Part shown: piece by piece, positions 1-12,070 of the stretch | Position numbering within the stretch: position 1 is the stretch's first letter | Layout of the letters: each line of letters begins with the position of its first letter | Made by a program: the position numbers and the translations under genes | From: Aporrectodea caliginosa | Taxonomy: Eukaryota; Annelida; Clitellata; Crassiclitellata; Lumbricidae | Assembly: GCA_020284085.1 (NCBI GenBank) | Contig: JACEVL010000203.1 | Coordinates: 437,001 to 501,000, forward strand | Direction of reading: 5' to 3' | DNA: 64,000 bases | Notes under the pieces: model-generated | What the model was told of the DNA's origin: nothing | The model's database searches: none | Seen by the model: only the letters and a program-made list of their open reading frames with translations

Positions 1-123
1 CTCTGTTATGACACAGTGTCTTTATACAGCAACTAACCAATCGTTAGCCAATTCCCACGACAAAGGTAAGAGCAGTTTCAACGGCTATGGCAGTCATAAA
101 TTGACGTTTAAAGCTGGTTCAAT

Positions 124-163
124 TTAGACACCTTTTTTATCAGTAACAGGGCCCTTATATATA
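124..163 (-). promoter_or_regulatory. TATA + AAAGGTGTCTAA unit, copy 1
   Basis: On the minus strand TATATATA is followed, 28 bp from its first base, by AAAGGTGTCTAAATTGAACCAGC. The downstream sequence reads on into the repeat that contains GGTTAGTTGCTG. First member of a dispersed family with fixed spacing (see findings). It looks like a core promoter with a conserved start region; the function is inferred. Confidence 0.5.
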
Positions 164-1934
164 TTTTTCATTTTATTTTAATTTTATTACGTCTCCAAGA
201 TACGTTCAATACAATCGTACAATTCCTTTAAAAGTGACTTATTTCTGGTACTGCCAGTACCAAGCCAGAATAAAGGAGGAGCTTCTCCTTTATTCTGGCC
301 AATTCCTACGGCAAAGGTAAAATCGGCGGTAATAAGATGTCGATAAACGGTGGAAACTATAATATCGTTAAAGTCTTTCAATTATGGCCCATAATTGAAA
401 TAATTTATGGGATATCGATAAACAGGAATTGTTGATACATAATTTCATTACAAATAACAAAAATCTTATTTTGAATTACAAATCTGCGATATGCCGATGA
501 CATAATATTGTGTGCAATTAGGGCTGAAGGCAATCGGTTGGAACGATTCCCATAATAACCGAGACCACTGTGTATTATTTGAAACCGGTTAAAGCCGGTT
601 GAAGACGTTGCAATTTGGAAGCATCCAAGTGGATCGCAATTTCATTGTCTTCATCTAACAACTCCATCTTCAACTTATTAACTGACGTTGCCGTTTGGTG
701 CCAGTCCAAAGGTTGGGTTAAGGAGAGCGTCGAAGATCATCTTTGTTAAGACACAACGTCACTAACCATAAACAATTACTAATTAGTTGCTTTTATTTAT
801 TATCCACTGAGTTCGGTAAAGTGACTCAGATTTTTAATTAGATTATTATTATTATTATTGAAACGTTTTAAACGACATAAAAAGGCCCGTTGACATGGAC
901 ATAACTTAAAGAGTAGAAAAAACAGACTTTGTTTTGTCAAAAAATAACCGATTCATTGGTTAGTTGCTGTTTTACGACGCTGTCTCAAAGCAAACATGAT
1001 TAGTATCACCTCCCTCCTTTCACCAGTCTTGAGACTGGCACTACCGTAGTTACGGGTAGTAGCCAACTACGTCACTCTGCTGTCTCTCTATTTGTCTGTC
1101 TGCGTCTGTGCATTAATTTTGTCTTTCTTTGTGTCTGTCATTATGGCGATGACACGATTATGTATATAGCCTAGGCCTAAAGGTAGGCCCTATTCACGTC
1201 TCGTGTTCGACCACATTTCTTGATCGTCGTGGCATTAATGACGGACAAGCCATTGATAATTATGTCCGTTGAGTCTCTTAAGAATTAATTGTAGATCGGT
1301 TCATTTTCTTCACTTCAGTTCCTGGTCGTATGTGAATTCAAAATCAGTTCATTTCCTGATTGGAGATCATTCATTCCAGGACGTCATTTGTTTGCACGAG
1401 TATATTTCAGAGAGTTCTGGGTTCATGGTTTTAGTAGAGACAAAATCAGTCGAAAAAAATCTGTTATCCGCATATCTAGATAAAGCGTCGACGTCTCTTT
1501 GATCTTCTTAATTTCAATTCAGTTTCTTCCCATTTTAAAGCAAGTTATGTAGACTTTTACTGGCCGTTACAAATAAGTCTATTACTTGCCGGTGTACAAA
1601 TAAATTTCAGAAATATATGGATCTATATTTTGGACGAGTTAAGATCTGGTTTTTCCATTCTATATAAGTCTTTAAAGTTATGGTCTGACGTCACCCTGAT
1701 GACATGTTCTGGGTATTCCAGAAGCTGTGCAAGAAGCATCAGGTCATTGAATGCTGTCTGATCGGCAAACGGAGCTTCACGCCAGTAGCGGACATACGCA
1801 AGGAAAACGAATAGGCAAAGTTATGTCAGCCCAGTTATCTTTTTGCGCAGTGAGCTTCACTTGGTTTTGGAGGAAATAGATTTTCAGTGAGTAGATGGCT
1901 TTCGACATCTGTCTTGCGTTGTGCATAGCGTCAT

Positions 1935-1963
1935 AATTATATAAATTAATTAAAGGTGTCTAC
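1935..1963 (+). promoter_or_regulatory. AAAGGTGTCTA unit, copy 2
   Basis: ATTATATAAATTAATTAAAGGTGTCTAC. The AT-rich box lies closer to the motif than in other copies. It faces copy 3 at 3255-3293, and a LINE sits between them. Confidence 0.4.
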
Positions 1964-2025
1964 TGCAGCTTAACAAATAATAGCAATAGTTGTATTGTCA
2001 CGAGAAATTGTTGGTTAGTTGCTAA

Positions 2026-3001
<976 letters not shown>

Positions 3002-3254
3002 TGCTGTTTAACAGCTCTCTGTCATCGCTCTCCTCCTTAATCCAGTTCTTGGGACTGGCTCTACCAGAGTACGAACGAGATAATCCAAGGCAGTCAAACG
3101 ACGCTATATCAAGCGGCCAGAAACGGTAATCTAGGTATGTGAAAAGAAAAGGCGCTATATTAAGCGCAATTATAAGACGGATAAACACAAAATAACCAAT
3201 ATGGTGATTTTTACATGAAGGGTGAAAGCTAACAGTTGAAAAACAACGCTCCAA

Positions 3255-3293
3255 TTAGACACCTTTAATTAAAGGCGTAGAAGTATTATAATA
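3255..3293 (-). promoter_or_regulatory. TATA + AAAGGTGTCTAA unit, copy 3
   Basis: On the minus strand TATTATAA, 27 bp from its first base to AAAGG, then AAAGGTGTCTAATTGGAGCG. The following ~100 bp match the sequence after copies 5, 6 and 13 (CACCCTTCATG, AATCACCATAT). Confidence 0.5.
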
Positions 3294-3884
3294 ACCATCA
3301 AATTGCCTTTTATCGCCAGATGCAGTCATGCCATAGCAATTGTTCCCTAACATAACCAGCGATACAGTTAAGATCATGTGACGTTAATGTTCTCTATGCA
3401 TTGGAAGATACTGTAAATTCCTTTGATATCGGAAGATGTCGCTAATCTGTGGAGTCCACACCATTCGCAAAATGTTTTCATTGACCCGCAGAAGATAGAT
3501 GTAGTCCCTTAAACTTATCTCATTAACTTTTCGTTAGTTACTGTTTAACGACTCCCTGTCCTAATCAGAAACTTGGACAAAACTCCGCCACTGCCCGTGA
3601 TTCAGTAGTGCCAGTCCAAGACTGCAGAAAGTGGGAGGGCGACGTCAGCGGCATTTGTTGTCATAAGGTGCCGCAAAACTCTGGATACTTTGGTAATATT
3701 CATTTCTTATAGTTGTAAGGTGAGTGTGCCGTCATTATATTGGTTGTAATATTTTCTGTGAAGGTCTTTATACAATAAATACATATAATAGGGCCTACAT
3801 ACATAAATAATGTAATGTAATGTAGCAGAATACTTGTAGCGCGCGTCTTAGGAGCCTCTCAGTCAGATGGAAAACGTGTTCCGT

Positions 3885-4268
3885 TCATTCATATATCGTC
3901 TGCTTGGTGGGGGTTTGCAGGGCAGCAAGAAAAGAATCGCCTTCAGTCGGCGATGCGGCGTCTGATTCGTCTGCGGTACCTGCCAGAGGATAGTCCATCG
4001 TTTGAGCATCTTTGCAACACTGCCGACTCACGCCTCTTCTCTGCGGTCCTAGGAAACCCGGGGAATGTACTCCATGGACTACTCCCCCTAAAAAAAACCG
4101 CTCCCCTACACCCTGCGCCCGAGATTACATGGCCGTTTTATTCCACAAGCTGACAATCTTTCACGCAGATCGTTTATAATAAGAATGTTATACTCTGTAT
4201 AAATGTATGTACACCAAAGTGCGGATATGCATTTGGTTGAATAAAGAATATACTTACTTACTTACTTG
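3885..4268 (+). mobile_element. LINE 3' fragment, reverse transcriptase tail, (TTAC)n
   Basis: Translates SSAWWGFAGQQEKNRLQ, then RYLPEDSPSFEHL and a DSRLFSAVLGNP motif, the characteristic C-terminus of Jockey/CR1-group reverse transcriptases. The frame is open to a stop near 4151. A 3' UTR follows, ending AATAAAGAATATA plus CTTACTTACTTAC. Strongly 5'-truncated. Confidence 0.7.
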
Positions 4269-4479
4269 CTCAGAAGTTACTAAATAACAATAATAATAAT
4301 TGATTAATAATTATTGGTCATGGAAACTGGATCTTAAGTTTCACATGCCACTGGCATTGGTCAGCGTAAATATCATTTTTTGTATTTAAAAAAATGCTAA
4401 CGTTACTGATTCGTTAGCAAATCATTTACTACAGTAATTTCACATACAAAGATATTAATAATGGCGCTTTCACGAAACG

Positions 4480-4520
4480 ACTTATGTAGCGTAGTAAGTG
4501 TCCAAATTAAAGGTGTCTAC
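4480..4520 (+). promoter_or_regulatory. AAAGGTGTCTA unit, copy 4
   Basis: AAATTAAAGGTGTCTACTGCAGCTTAAC, nearly identical to copies 2 and 22. No clear TATA box remains upstream. It faces copy 5; the interval 4505-4945 is the shortest facing pair. Confidence 0.4.
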
Positions 4521-4931
4521 TGCAGCTTAACGCATAATAGCAATAGTTGTATTGGCACGAGAAATTGTTGATTAGCTGCTGTTTATCCGCTCTCTGTCAT
4601 AAAAATATGACTAAAATCGCTCTCCTCCTTAATCCAGTTCTTGGGACTGGCTGTACCAGAGTACGGAGGAGATAATCCAAGGCAGAGTTCTTGGATCAAG
4701 AGTTCAAGGAAGATCTGATAAAATTATGTCGTGGATTGGTTACATAAAATCGCAAATATCCAAACGGTCAGACGGCGCTATATAAAGCGACCAGAAACGG
4801 TAATCTAAGTAGGTGACAAAGAAAAGGCGCTATTTTAAGCCAGATTAGACAGATAAACACAAAATAAAATAAGTCATATGGTGATTTTAACATGAAGGGT
4901 CAATGCTAACTGTTAAAATACAACTCCCCAA

Positions 4932-4970
4932 TTAGACACCTTTAATTAAAGATATCCAGTAATTATAATA
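4932..4970 (-). promoter_or_regulatory. TATA + AAAGGTGTCTAA unit, copy 5
   Basis: On the minus strand AATTATAA, 27 bp to AAAGG, then AAAGGTGTCTAATTGGGG. Confidence 0.5.
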
Positions 4971-5182
4971 AGAATCAGATTGCATTCGAACGCTAGATAG
5001 CCTAGACCGGTGCCACGATAGCATTTGTTCCCTAAGATAACCAACGATACAGTTAAGCCAGTTACTGTAAATTCCTATGATGTCACAAATGTAGCTAATC
5101 TGTTGAATCCAGACCATTTGCAGAATGCTTTCATTGACCCAACAGAAGATAAATGTATTTATTCATTGAAGATTGCAATTAT

Positions 5183-5390
5183 GATAATCTTTTCTTTATT
5201 GAAGCGCCTGACAAACGCACTGCGCTGTACATTTTACATGTTATGCAATTGAAATCTTAACTACTAACAGAAAATACAGCCTGCAATACAACGGCGCTAA
5301 TAGCAGCCTACAAAACATGTCCGCCCTACGGGACTCGAACTCGGTACCTCTCGCTCTCTATGCCAGTGTGTTATCCAATGCGAAGGGAAG
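5183..5390 (-). mobile_element. tRNA-derived SINE (family 2)
   Basis: The minus strand has a tRNA-like head with a B box (GAGTTCGAGTCCCG), a body with GGCGCT, and a LINE-like 3' end (GCGCTTCAATAAAGAAAAG). A second copy lies at 15706-15935. The head does not fold as an intact tRNA, so it is a SINE and not a tRNA gene. Confidence 0.65.
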
Positions 5391-5688
5391 TGATCTGATC
5401 CTAGCGACGTGTTTTCAATAAAATGGGAACAAATTAGAGTCAGACCAGGAGATGTGATTGCTAAATCAAAATAGGCCTACAGAGCTTATTATTTTTAGAT
5501 TGATTAAAATCAAATCATTTTTTATTGATCCATCCATAGTGTAGAACAGTTACGGATGATAATGAAAATATAAGTAGTATGTACATCAACCGAAGATAAT
5601 TAAGTCATAATGAACACAAAATAAAACTACCCATGTGGTGATTTATAACTGGAAGGTGAAAGCTTACTGTTTAAATAAAACGCCCCAA

Positions 5689-5728
5689 TTAGACACCTTT
5701 AATTAAATATGCAGAAATATTATAATAA
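5689..5728 (-). promoter_or_regulatory. TATA + AAAGGTGTCTAA unit, copy 6
   Basis: On the minus strand TATTATAA, 27 bp to AAAGG, then AAAGGTGTCTAATTGGGGCG. Confidence 0.5.
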
Positions 5729-6055
5729 CCATGAAATTTAGGTTCAAACATATCTATACGAGCTACGGTCTCAGATGCGTTGTAGCCTGTTGTTGTTGAA
5801 CTCGAGGTCTGAGAAACCCACAAAAACTGAATTAACATAATAAAGGCGAGAGGAGACAAGGGAACAAGCTATAGTTTGCAGTGTTTCGACTCATCTACAA
5901 TACTTAAAGTTTTAAGAAATATAGTCCTAGGCATAAATCAATAGTAGATTTCTCATATTTTGACAGAAAAGTGCGCAATTATCATGGTTCTGACGACCAC
6001 TTGCGGCAGCCCTTGAGCAGGTTCGCGGCACGCAGTTTGATGAAGACTGCTCGAT

Positions 6056-6093
6056 TTAGACACCCTTAATTGAATGCATCATTGCATTATAAC
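6056..6093 (-). promoter_or_regulatory. TATA + AAGGGTGTCTAA unit, copy 7
   Basis: On the minus strand GTTATAAT followed by AAGGGTGTCTAAATC. One base differs from the consensus motif. Confidence 0.4.
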
Positions 6094-6282
6094 AAATATC
6101 AGTTGCGTCTGAAATCGCTGGGTACTTCGCAGAGTAGACACGATGTAATAAAATCCATGTAATAATTATTAAAAATTAAAAATAATAAATTGAATATCTC
6201 GGATGAATCTGCGGTTCTTTTATTATCAGTCAGTTAAAACAATAATCATTCAATCCCTTGGGATTTTGAAATGGCGGACATC

Positions 6283-6560
6283 TTGAGGGTCGGTTAGGGT
6301 CAGGTTAGGCGTCGTGAGGGTCGGTTAGGGTCAGGTTAGGCGTCTTGAGGGTCGGTTAGGGTCAGGTTAGGCGTCGTGAGGGTCGGTTAGGGTCAGGTTA
6401 GGCGTCGTGAGGGTCGGTTAGGGTCAGGTTAGGCGTCGTGAGGGTCGGTTAGGGTCAGGTTAGGCGTCGTGAGGGTCGGTTAGGGTCAGGTTATGGGTCG
6501 TGAGGGTCGGTTATGGTCAGGTAATGGGTCGTGGTGGTCGGTTAGGGTCAGGGTTAGTGT
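6283..6560. repeat. 31-bp minisatellite rich in GGTTAGGGTC
   Basis: About eight to nine head-to-tail copies of a 31-bp unit containing CGGTTAGGGTCAGGTTAGG and GTCGTGAG. Copies are almost identical to about 6480 and drift after that. Each unit holds one TTAGGG, but the array is not a simple telomeric repeat. Confidence 0.9.
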
Positions 6561-6785
6561 CGTCATTAGGAAACATGGTGGACAATCTTCCACCGCTTTC
6601 GGGAGTGTTTATCGGTCGGCTCCTTTCACGTCCACAAAATCAAGTGACATCCATTGACCAATTGCTAAGCGGGCTTTATTCTAGTCCCGTGTATAGGCTG
6701 ACGTCCGGCGTGACTGTATCCACGACCTTGCTAGATTCTTGCGCGGCCGTTTAGATGTTGGTGAAATTCCACTATGGTAGATATA

Positions 6786-7594
6786 CAGGGTGCGGCAAAA
6801 TAAAGTAATCCCCTGCAGTGTTTGGTTGATATCTCAAGAACGAAGTTGGATTTTTATAAGAAAATCTACACGGCCATTGGTCATTCATATCTACGTACAA
6901 GTGCCAAATTACATTATATTATCGAAACAATTGACTAAGTTATGCTATTTGAACAGAGACAAGCCCACGCTTTATAACTTGCAAATTTTACGGTTGCGTT
7001 ATTGGTTGTACTGTAGCATTTATTATGAAAACAAAAAACAAACTGTCCTGAGATCATTGAGAAGGACCAGTGGCCACCAAATTCCCCAGATCTCAACCCC
7101 CTTGACTATCACGTGTGGGGAGCCATGCTGGAAAGGTATCACAAACTCCAGCCGAAGCCAAAGACAATCGCCGAGTTGAAAGCCGCCTCGCAGTCAATAT
7201 GGGACGATATGCCACAGGCGCCGATCAACAAGACCATCAAGAACTTTACCAAACGGCTGAAGGCATGCGTGCAGGCCAATGGTGGACACTTTGAACACTT
7301 GATGTAAAATTGAAAGTGCAATTCGTAAAGCTTTGTTGTAAAATATTTCAAGTTGTACCATTTATTTTTCTTGTTTCTTTACAAAGTAACTATTTTTAAC
7401 CATGTAAAATCGTGGGGGTGTCGTGTTTGAAATAACATAACTTTGTCATATTTCAAGATTGTTAAATAACATTTGGAAGTTATATGTAGATGTGAACAGA
7501 CAATATCATTACCAAGTTTTATATAAAAATTCTAAGCGGTTGCTACAGAATTTGCAACACACTGCAGGGGATTACTTTATTTTGCCGCACCCTG
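6786..7594 (+). mobile_element. Deleted Tc1/mariner-type transposon
   Basis: Inverted terminal repeats of about 36 bp start CAGGGTGCGGCAAAATAAAG and end in the matching complement (36 of 37 bases agree). TA flanks both ends (6784-6785, 7595-7596), the mariner target duplication. Inside, 7060-7307 encodes the transposase C-terminus with WPPNSPDLNPLDYHVWG, whose Asp after PL marks the DDxD group. The remaining two thirds of a normal transposase is missing, so the element cannot be autonomous. Confidence 0.85.
7060..7307 (+). pseudogene. Mariner transposase C-terminal remnant
   Basis: About 80 open codons: the SPDLNPLDY catalytic block, then KTIAELKAASQSIWDDMP and an NFTKRLKACVQANGGHF end with a stop at the normal place. 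The helix-turn-helix region and the first two catalytic Asp are absent. Part of the element at 6786-7594. Confidence 0.8.
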
Positions 7595-7667
7595 TAGATG
7601 TAAAATTTATATATTTGGTTCTTTTATACTCCAGCATAATTTTAAAATCTCAGCCACTACCCTACCT

Positions 7668-7745
7668 GTAGTAGTGCCAGTCCCAAGTTATAGGAATGGA
7701 GGAGGCGACGCTAGTGATGTTTGTTATGACATCAAATCGTTAAAC
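7668..7745 (+). repeat. GCCAGTCCCAAG / GGCGACGCTAGTG hairpin repeat
   Basis: Member of a dispersed family: AGTGCCAGTCCCAAG, a GGAGGAGGCGACGCTAGTG block, then a TGACATCA and CGTTAAACAG end. Related copies lie at 697, 8812, 41313, 59424 and 61679, and on the other strand at 3020, 4615, 11375 and 59000. The core can form a hairpin between CGACGCT and AGCGTCG. Confidence 0.6.
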
Positions 7746-7786
7746 AGTACATTAAACGCTAAAAGTTACCACATGAAATAAAACAA

Positions 7787-7826
7787 TTGGACACCTTTCT
7801 TTTAATGAATCAATGCACTATAATAA
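7787..7826 (-). promoter_or_regulatory. TATA + AAAGGTGTCCAA unit, copy 8
   Basis: On the minus strand TATTATAG, 27 bp to AAAGG, then AAAGGTGTCCAATTG. Very similar to copy 18 on both sides of the motif. Confidence 0.5.
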
Positions 7827-8486
7827 CGGCGGTTTGAGCTCAATGACTCAATTCAATTTGGTCTTACTTTTCCGGAGTTTCAGCATAGTTATGGACATGA
7901 TTTACGTTACTAAGCAAGCATAAACTCGCTTTTTAATGAGCTTCCACGCCTAAGCAATACTATGACGAAAAAGTTGACAATAACAATAGCGAACGCTGTC
8001 GCCTTTGGCCGCTCTACACTATAGACGCAACTTGGCTCAGAGACTCTGAACATCCATGCCATCTTCAGCTGTCGACGGGAATTCGTTGGTCGGTTCCACG
8101 CGTGTGCGTGGGCCCGCAAGTGGTGACTCTTCTAGCTTACTGCGCTTTGTTTTGCTAACTGATGTAATATTTTCGTTCGTAATGACACTATAATAGGCTA
8201 GCGCTGAGATAGCCTCTGATTAGACGTCTTGAAAAGGCGCTATAGAAATAAATTCTCAGAATTGAATGAAAACAACTGTCTTCTCGTGTCGAAAATCAAG
8301 ATCTCATCTAAAAATCACAAAATAGAAGCTTGAAATTGTAAACGATACGCCTCATATGCTCACCTACTTAAGCTGGTTCATTGCTTTAATTACTTAGATA
8401 AAGCTGCTGTAACAGCCCAAACGAGTCAATTTTACCCTGTTTGTCCCGAGGTCGTTGATATATCCTAAGATTGAACGAAAATTCGA

Positions 8487-8526
8487 TATATATTCGATTC
8501 TAAGTCACCGATTTAAAGGTGTCTAA
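8487..8526 (+). promoter_or_regulatory. TATA + AAAGGTGTCTAA unit, copy 9
   Basis: TATATATT, 28 bp to AAAGG, then AAAGGTGTCTAAGCTGAGCTG. The spacer TCTAAGTCACCGATTT resembles that of copy 15. Confidence 0.5.
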
Positions 8527-8811
8527 GCTGAGCTGAAAATAATGATGATAACGTACGCTAGCTCTAATGTAGTAATGATTCATCTGACGATTGGTTGGTG
8601 TCTGCTGTTTAACGATACTTGCTACCAACGCCAGTCCAGTCAGCTGTCTCTCTATCTGCCTGCGCGTTTGTCTGCGAGCGCTTCTGTGTGTTTGTCTGTC
8701 CGTCTCTCGATCCACGTGTAGGGCTGGGATCAGGTCTGTTTCTCTGTCTATCTGTTTCTACACTCACCTTATAATTATATTTCTCATTTTCGTTTAAACG
8801 TGAGTTATTTC

Positions 8812-8900
8812 GGATAGTGCCAGACCCAAGCCAGAATGAAGGAGGAGGGTGACGCTGATCATCTCTGTAATGACTCAGTGTTGCTAAACATCAACTAACC
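8812..8900 (+). repeat. GCCAGACCCAAG / GGGTGACGCTGATC hairpin repeat
   Basis: TAGTGCCAGACCCAAGCCAG, then AAGGAGGAGGGTGACGCTGATC and TGACTCAGTGTTGCTAAAC. Same family as 7668-7745. Confidence 0.6.
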
Positions 8901-8989
8901 AGCCAATCGCTAGCCAAGGTAAGATCGACAGTCATGAGATGTTGTTACACGCTGGAAGCGGGTCCTGAGGTCGAATGGGCTCTCGGGCG

Positions 8990-9578
8990 ACAGCTTATTT
9001 GATGTAGTTCGTGGCACAACGGTTGGTATGATGCTGTATTGCTCGCCTGTGTGGTGGGGCTTTGCGAGAGTGCAGGAACGGGAGGCCCTTGAGGGAATTA
9101 TCCGGAGGCTGGTACGCCAGGAGTACTTACCTCCATCTTCTCCCTCATTTGAGACTCTCTGCAGCAATGCGGATACTAGACTATTTGCCTGTATTCTGCA
9201 CAATCCTTGTCATGTATTGCATAAATTGTAACCGCCTATTAAGCAATCTCATACTCACTGTGGCCACGGTCCCATAACCGTGAGCTTCCCATGTTTGACA
9301 ACCTGGCTGAGAAATGCTTCCTTGCCCGGATGCTGTACAAATAAACAATGTACTCCCTGGACCAGTCTATTTAAGCTCTTCATTTTCCCCTATGACTAGC
9401 CCTAACTCTCCCTCCACTAGGTTGCCCTGATATAAAATTACTTCTCCCATTCAATTCTTTGCTTGAATATATAAATTTGTTTGTTTTTCTTTGAATGTAT
9501 TAATCTTGCCATGTACAGTGCTGTGCGTTTGCTAGTGCTTCTCAATAAAGAATATTCTTACTTACTTACTTACTTAAT
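8990..9578 (+). mobile_element. LINE 3' fragment, reverse transcriptase tail, (TTAC)n
   Basis: Translates CSPVWWGFARVQEREALE, then VRQEYLPPSSPSFETL and a DTRLFACILHNPCHVLH motif, the same tail as at 3885. The 3' UTR ends CAATAAAGAATATTC plus CTTACTTACTTACTTA. Same family and same tail as 3885-4268, at a different 5' truncation point. Confidence 0.75.
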
Positions 9579-9783
9579 AACCGAGGACACTGAGTATATA
9601 AAAAAGATATTCTGTCAAGATTAGCGAATGGACAATGTATTGGGGCAGCACCCATGCAGCAACTCACTAACCAACCTTTGGATAATTCTTTACTGCAGTG
9701 GAGGTAGCGAAGGTTAGCATCAAAGGCCTTGGTCGCCGTAAGATGTCGCTAAATACTAATATTAATATTTATTTTAGGTTAAT

Positions 9784-9823
9784 TTAGACACCCTTTTATT
9801 GGTTAACGCTGATACTATATATA
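9784..9823 (-). promoter_or_regulatory. TATA + AAAGGGTGTCTAA unit, copy 10
   Basis: On the minus strand TATATATA, 27 bp to AAAGG, then GGGTGTCTAAATTAACC. Downstream is the block TTTAGCGACATCTTACGGCG, shared with several other copies. Confidence 0.5.
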
Positions 9824-10012
9824 ACTATCGTTTCACTTCAATTATATCTATCGTTATCATCAATTGTCATTTCTTACGTGGAACAATAATAATTGCTATA
9901 TAATAATATTTTTAATTTGCTTTTTGTCCAAATATAAAAATCATAGACAGTGACATGAACTACTTTATGTTGCTAAAATATTTAATAATAGATTAATTGT
10001 AAAGCTCGGTTT

Positions 10013-10033
10013 CGACACCTTCAAAGGTGTCTT
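10013..10033. promoter_or_regulatory. Palindromic GACACC-TTCAAA-GGTGTC
   Basis: GACACCTTCAAAGGTGTC brings the conserved motif together in both orientations with almost no spacer. No TATA box stands at the usual distance. Possibly two fused unit ends. Confidence 0.4.
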
Positions 10034-10124
10034 TTGGACGCTGTAAGTTTATTGTACTCATCGAACTGTATAATTGTAGTCAACTGTCTTTGCTGTCATA
10101 AAGTATGACGACGTTTAACATTGG

Positions 10125-10470
10125 AATAATAATAATAATTATTATTGTATTGTATCTAAAGATTTATATAGCGCCTCTCTCAGAATAACTATTCAGAAGC
10201 GCTCTCAGCACGAAAACCCCGGGGGAAAAGAAACGTCTTTAAAGAACGAGAGACCAAAGAGGAAAAACTATTCATTAGTTTAGCCCTTAATGAGGGGAAG
10301 GTCATTCCAAGTAGATGGACCAACCACAGCAATTGCCCGGCGTTGAACCAAGGCAGTCCTAGTCCTAGGAACAAAAAGATAAAGCCTATCAACAGAGCGC
10401 AAGGAACGAGATGAGGTCGCAGATAACGGCTTTCGCATACAGTCAGAAAGATACTTTGTGGCACTGCTAT
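10125..10470 (-). mobile_element. L2-type LINE 3' fragment
   Basis: The minus strand gives the end of an L2 ORF2 (TRTALVQRRAIAVVGPSTWN, then LPLIKG) and ends in GGCGCTATATAAAT plus AATAAT-type units. It corresponds to 12040-12280 in the longer L2 copy. Confidence 0.65.
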
Positions 10471-10663
10471 TATTGTAGCATTCGTACGAGTTGCTTAAAG
10501 TGACTTGTTTATAAAGAAGGAAGGTTATGCTGATGATCTCTGTAATGACTCAGTATCGTTAAACACCTATTAACCAAAAAATTCGCAGCTAATTCCCAAG
10601 GCATAAGTAGGATCGGTTTCCACACCATGACAGTCATAAGTAGTCGTTAAACGCTGGTTCAAT

Positions 10664-10702
10664 TTAGACACCTTTTTATCGGTGAAGGTCAACCTATATA
10701 TA
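10664..10702 (-). promoter_or_regulatory. TATA + AAAGGTGTCTAA unit, copy 12
   Basis: On the minus strand TATATATA, 27 bp to AAAGG, then AAGGTGTCTAAATTGAACC. The downstream ~150 bp align with copy 1 (CTTATGACTGTCATGG and a TTGGGAATTAGCT block). Confidence 0.5.
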
Positions 10703-11217
10703 ATTTTCATTTATCTTTTCTTCATTGTTAAAGATTCGAACAAGACAGACAGTTGTCTTGCATTAATTCCGTTTCTGATAGGATGTTGCCGTATTTAAAG
10801 TTTCTGACGAATTAAGTTCATTTTCGTATACTGTCTGTCATCAATTTGCTTTCTCTCTTCTTGACTTGGATTCCATTTCTGACAGGATGCTGTGATTTGA
10901 CAGGTGATTGTTGTCGATCTCTTATTCATATAAATCATTATATACTGTTTCCTCGTCAATCTTATTAACAATATTTTATAGAATATCACATTGATCTATC
11001 TAAATTACCATCAAACTATCAATATTACATTTACAGGAGATGCTCAATATTCATTATCCATCAATCATAGTACATACAGATTCAATTATCAATTTCAACA
11101 TGACAATCAAAGTATCAATATTATTCAATATTGGTTTATGTATTACAAAATTAGCTCAAAAATTAATCGTATTCATCAACAAACACAAACCAATTTTAAG
11201 CAATAACTAAGCAGCTT

Positions 11218-11295
11218 AACGTATTGTAGTCAAACATTTATAAAGAGCCTCTCATAGGGTGAACCATTCAGAGGCGCTCCAGTCTTCTAGTAATA
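11218..11295 (-). mobile_element. L2-type LINE 3' end, short
   Basis: The minus strand reads GAGCGCCTCTGAATGG, then TTCACCCTATGAGAGG and CTCTTTATAAATG. It matches 12030-12080 and lies inside a copy of the GTTGATTAGTTGCTG repeat. Confidence 0.55.
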
Positions 11296-11675
11296 GTTGT
11301 ATTGTCAAAAGAAATTGTTGATTAGTTGCTGTTTAACAGCTCTCTGTCATAAAAATGCGATTAAAATCTCTCTCTTCCTTAATCCAGTTCTTGGGACTGG
11401 CTCTACCAGAGTATGGAGGAGATAATCCAAGGCAGAGGTCTTGGTTCATGAAATCAAGGAAACCTGAAATGTTGGTTATTGGTAACATCAAATCGCTGCG
11501 ATCCAAACGGTCAGACGGCGCTATATAACGCGGCCAGAAATGATAATCTAGGTAGGTGGAAAGAAAAGGCGCTATATTAAGCGCAATTAGACAGATAGAC
11601 ACAAGATAAATAATACATAAGTATGGTGATTTTTCATAATGGGTGAATGACAACAGTTGAAATACAACGCTCTAA

Positions 11676-11713
11676 TTCGACACCTTTAATTAAGGAATTA
11701 GAAGTATTATAAT
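11676..11713 (-). promoter_or_regulatory. TATA + AAAGGTGTCGAA unit, copy 13
   Basis: On the minus strand TATTATAA, 27 bp to AAAGG, then AAAGGTGTCGAATTAGAGCG. Homologous to copy 3 on both sides. Confidence 0.5.
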
Positions 11714-12070
11714 AATCATCAAATTGCCTTTAAACATCAGATATAGTTGGTCACAGAAGCAATAATTGTTCCCTAAGATATTATAGCATTCAAGGCAGGC
11801 AGCGTCTATGTATGTTCGCGAGCATGTATCCGGACACTTAATGTAGCGCATTTTCTGTACCTTATACAATGGTGTACCTTTGACGGTTAGCAAATGTCTG
11901 CTGCACAGAGTCAAAAGCAACAGTACTTCTTGGTGGAGTGGCAGACTGTTCTAAGAGGACAGTCTAACACAGAGGAAGTCACGATGGGCTCCAGTTGTAG
12001 TGCAATGGCGTGGCACGCGCATCGTATCGTATTTAAGTATTTGTAAAGCGCCTCTCGTAGGGTGAACCGT

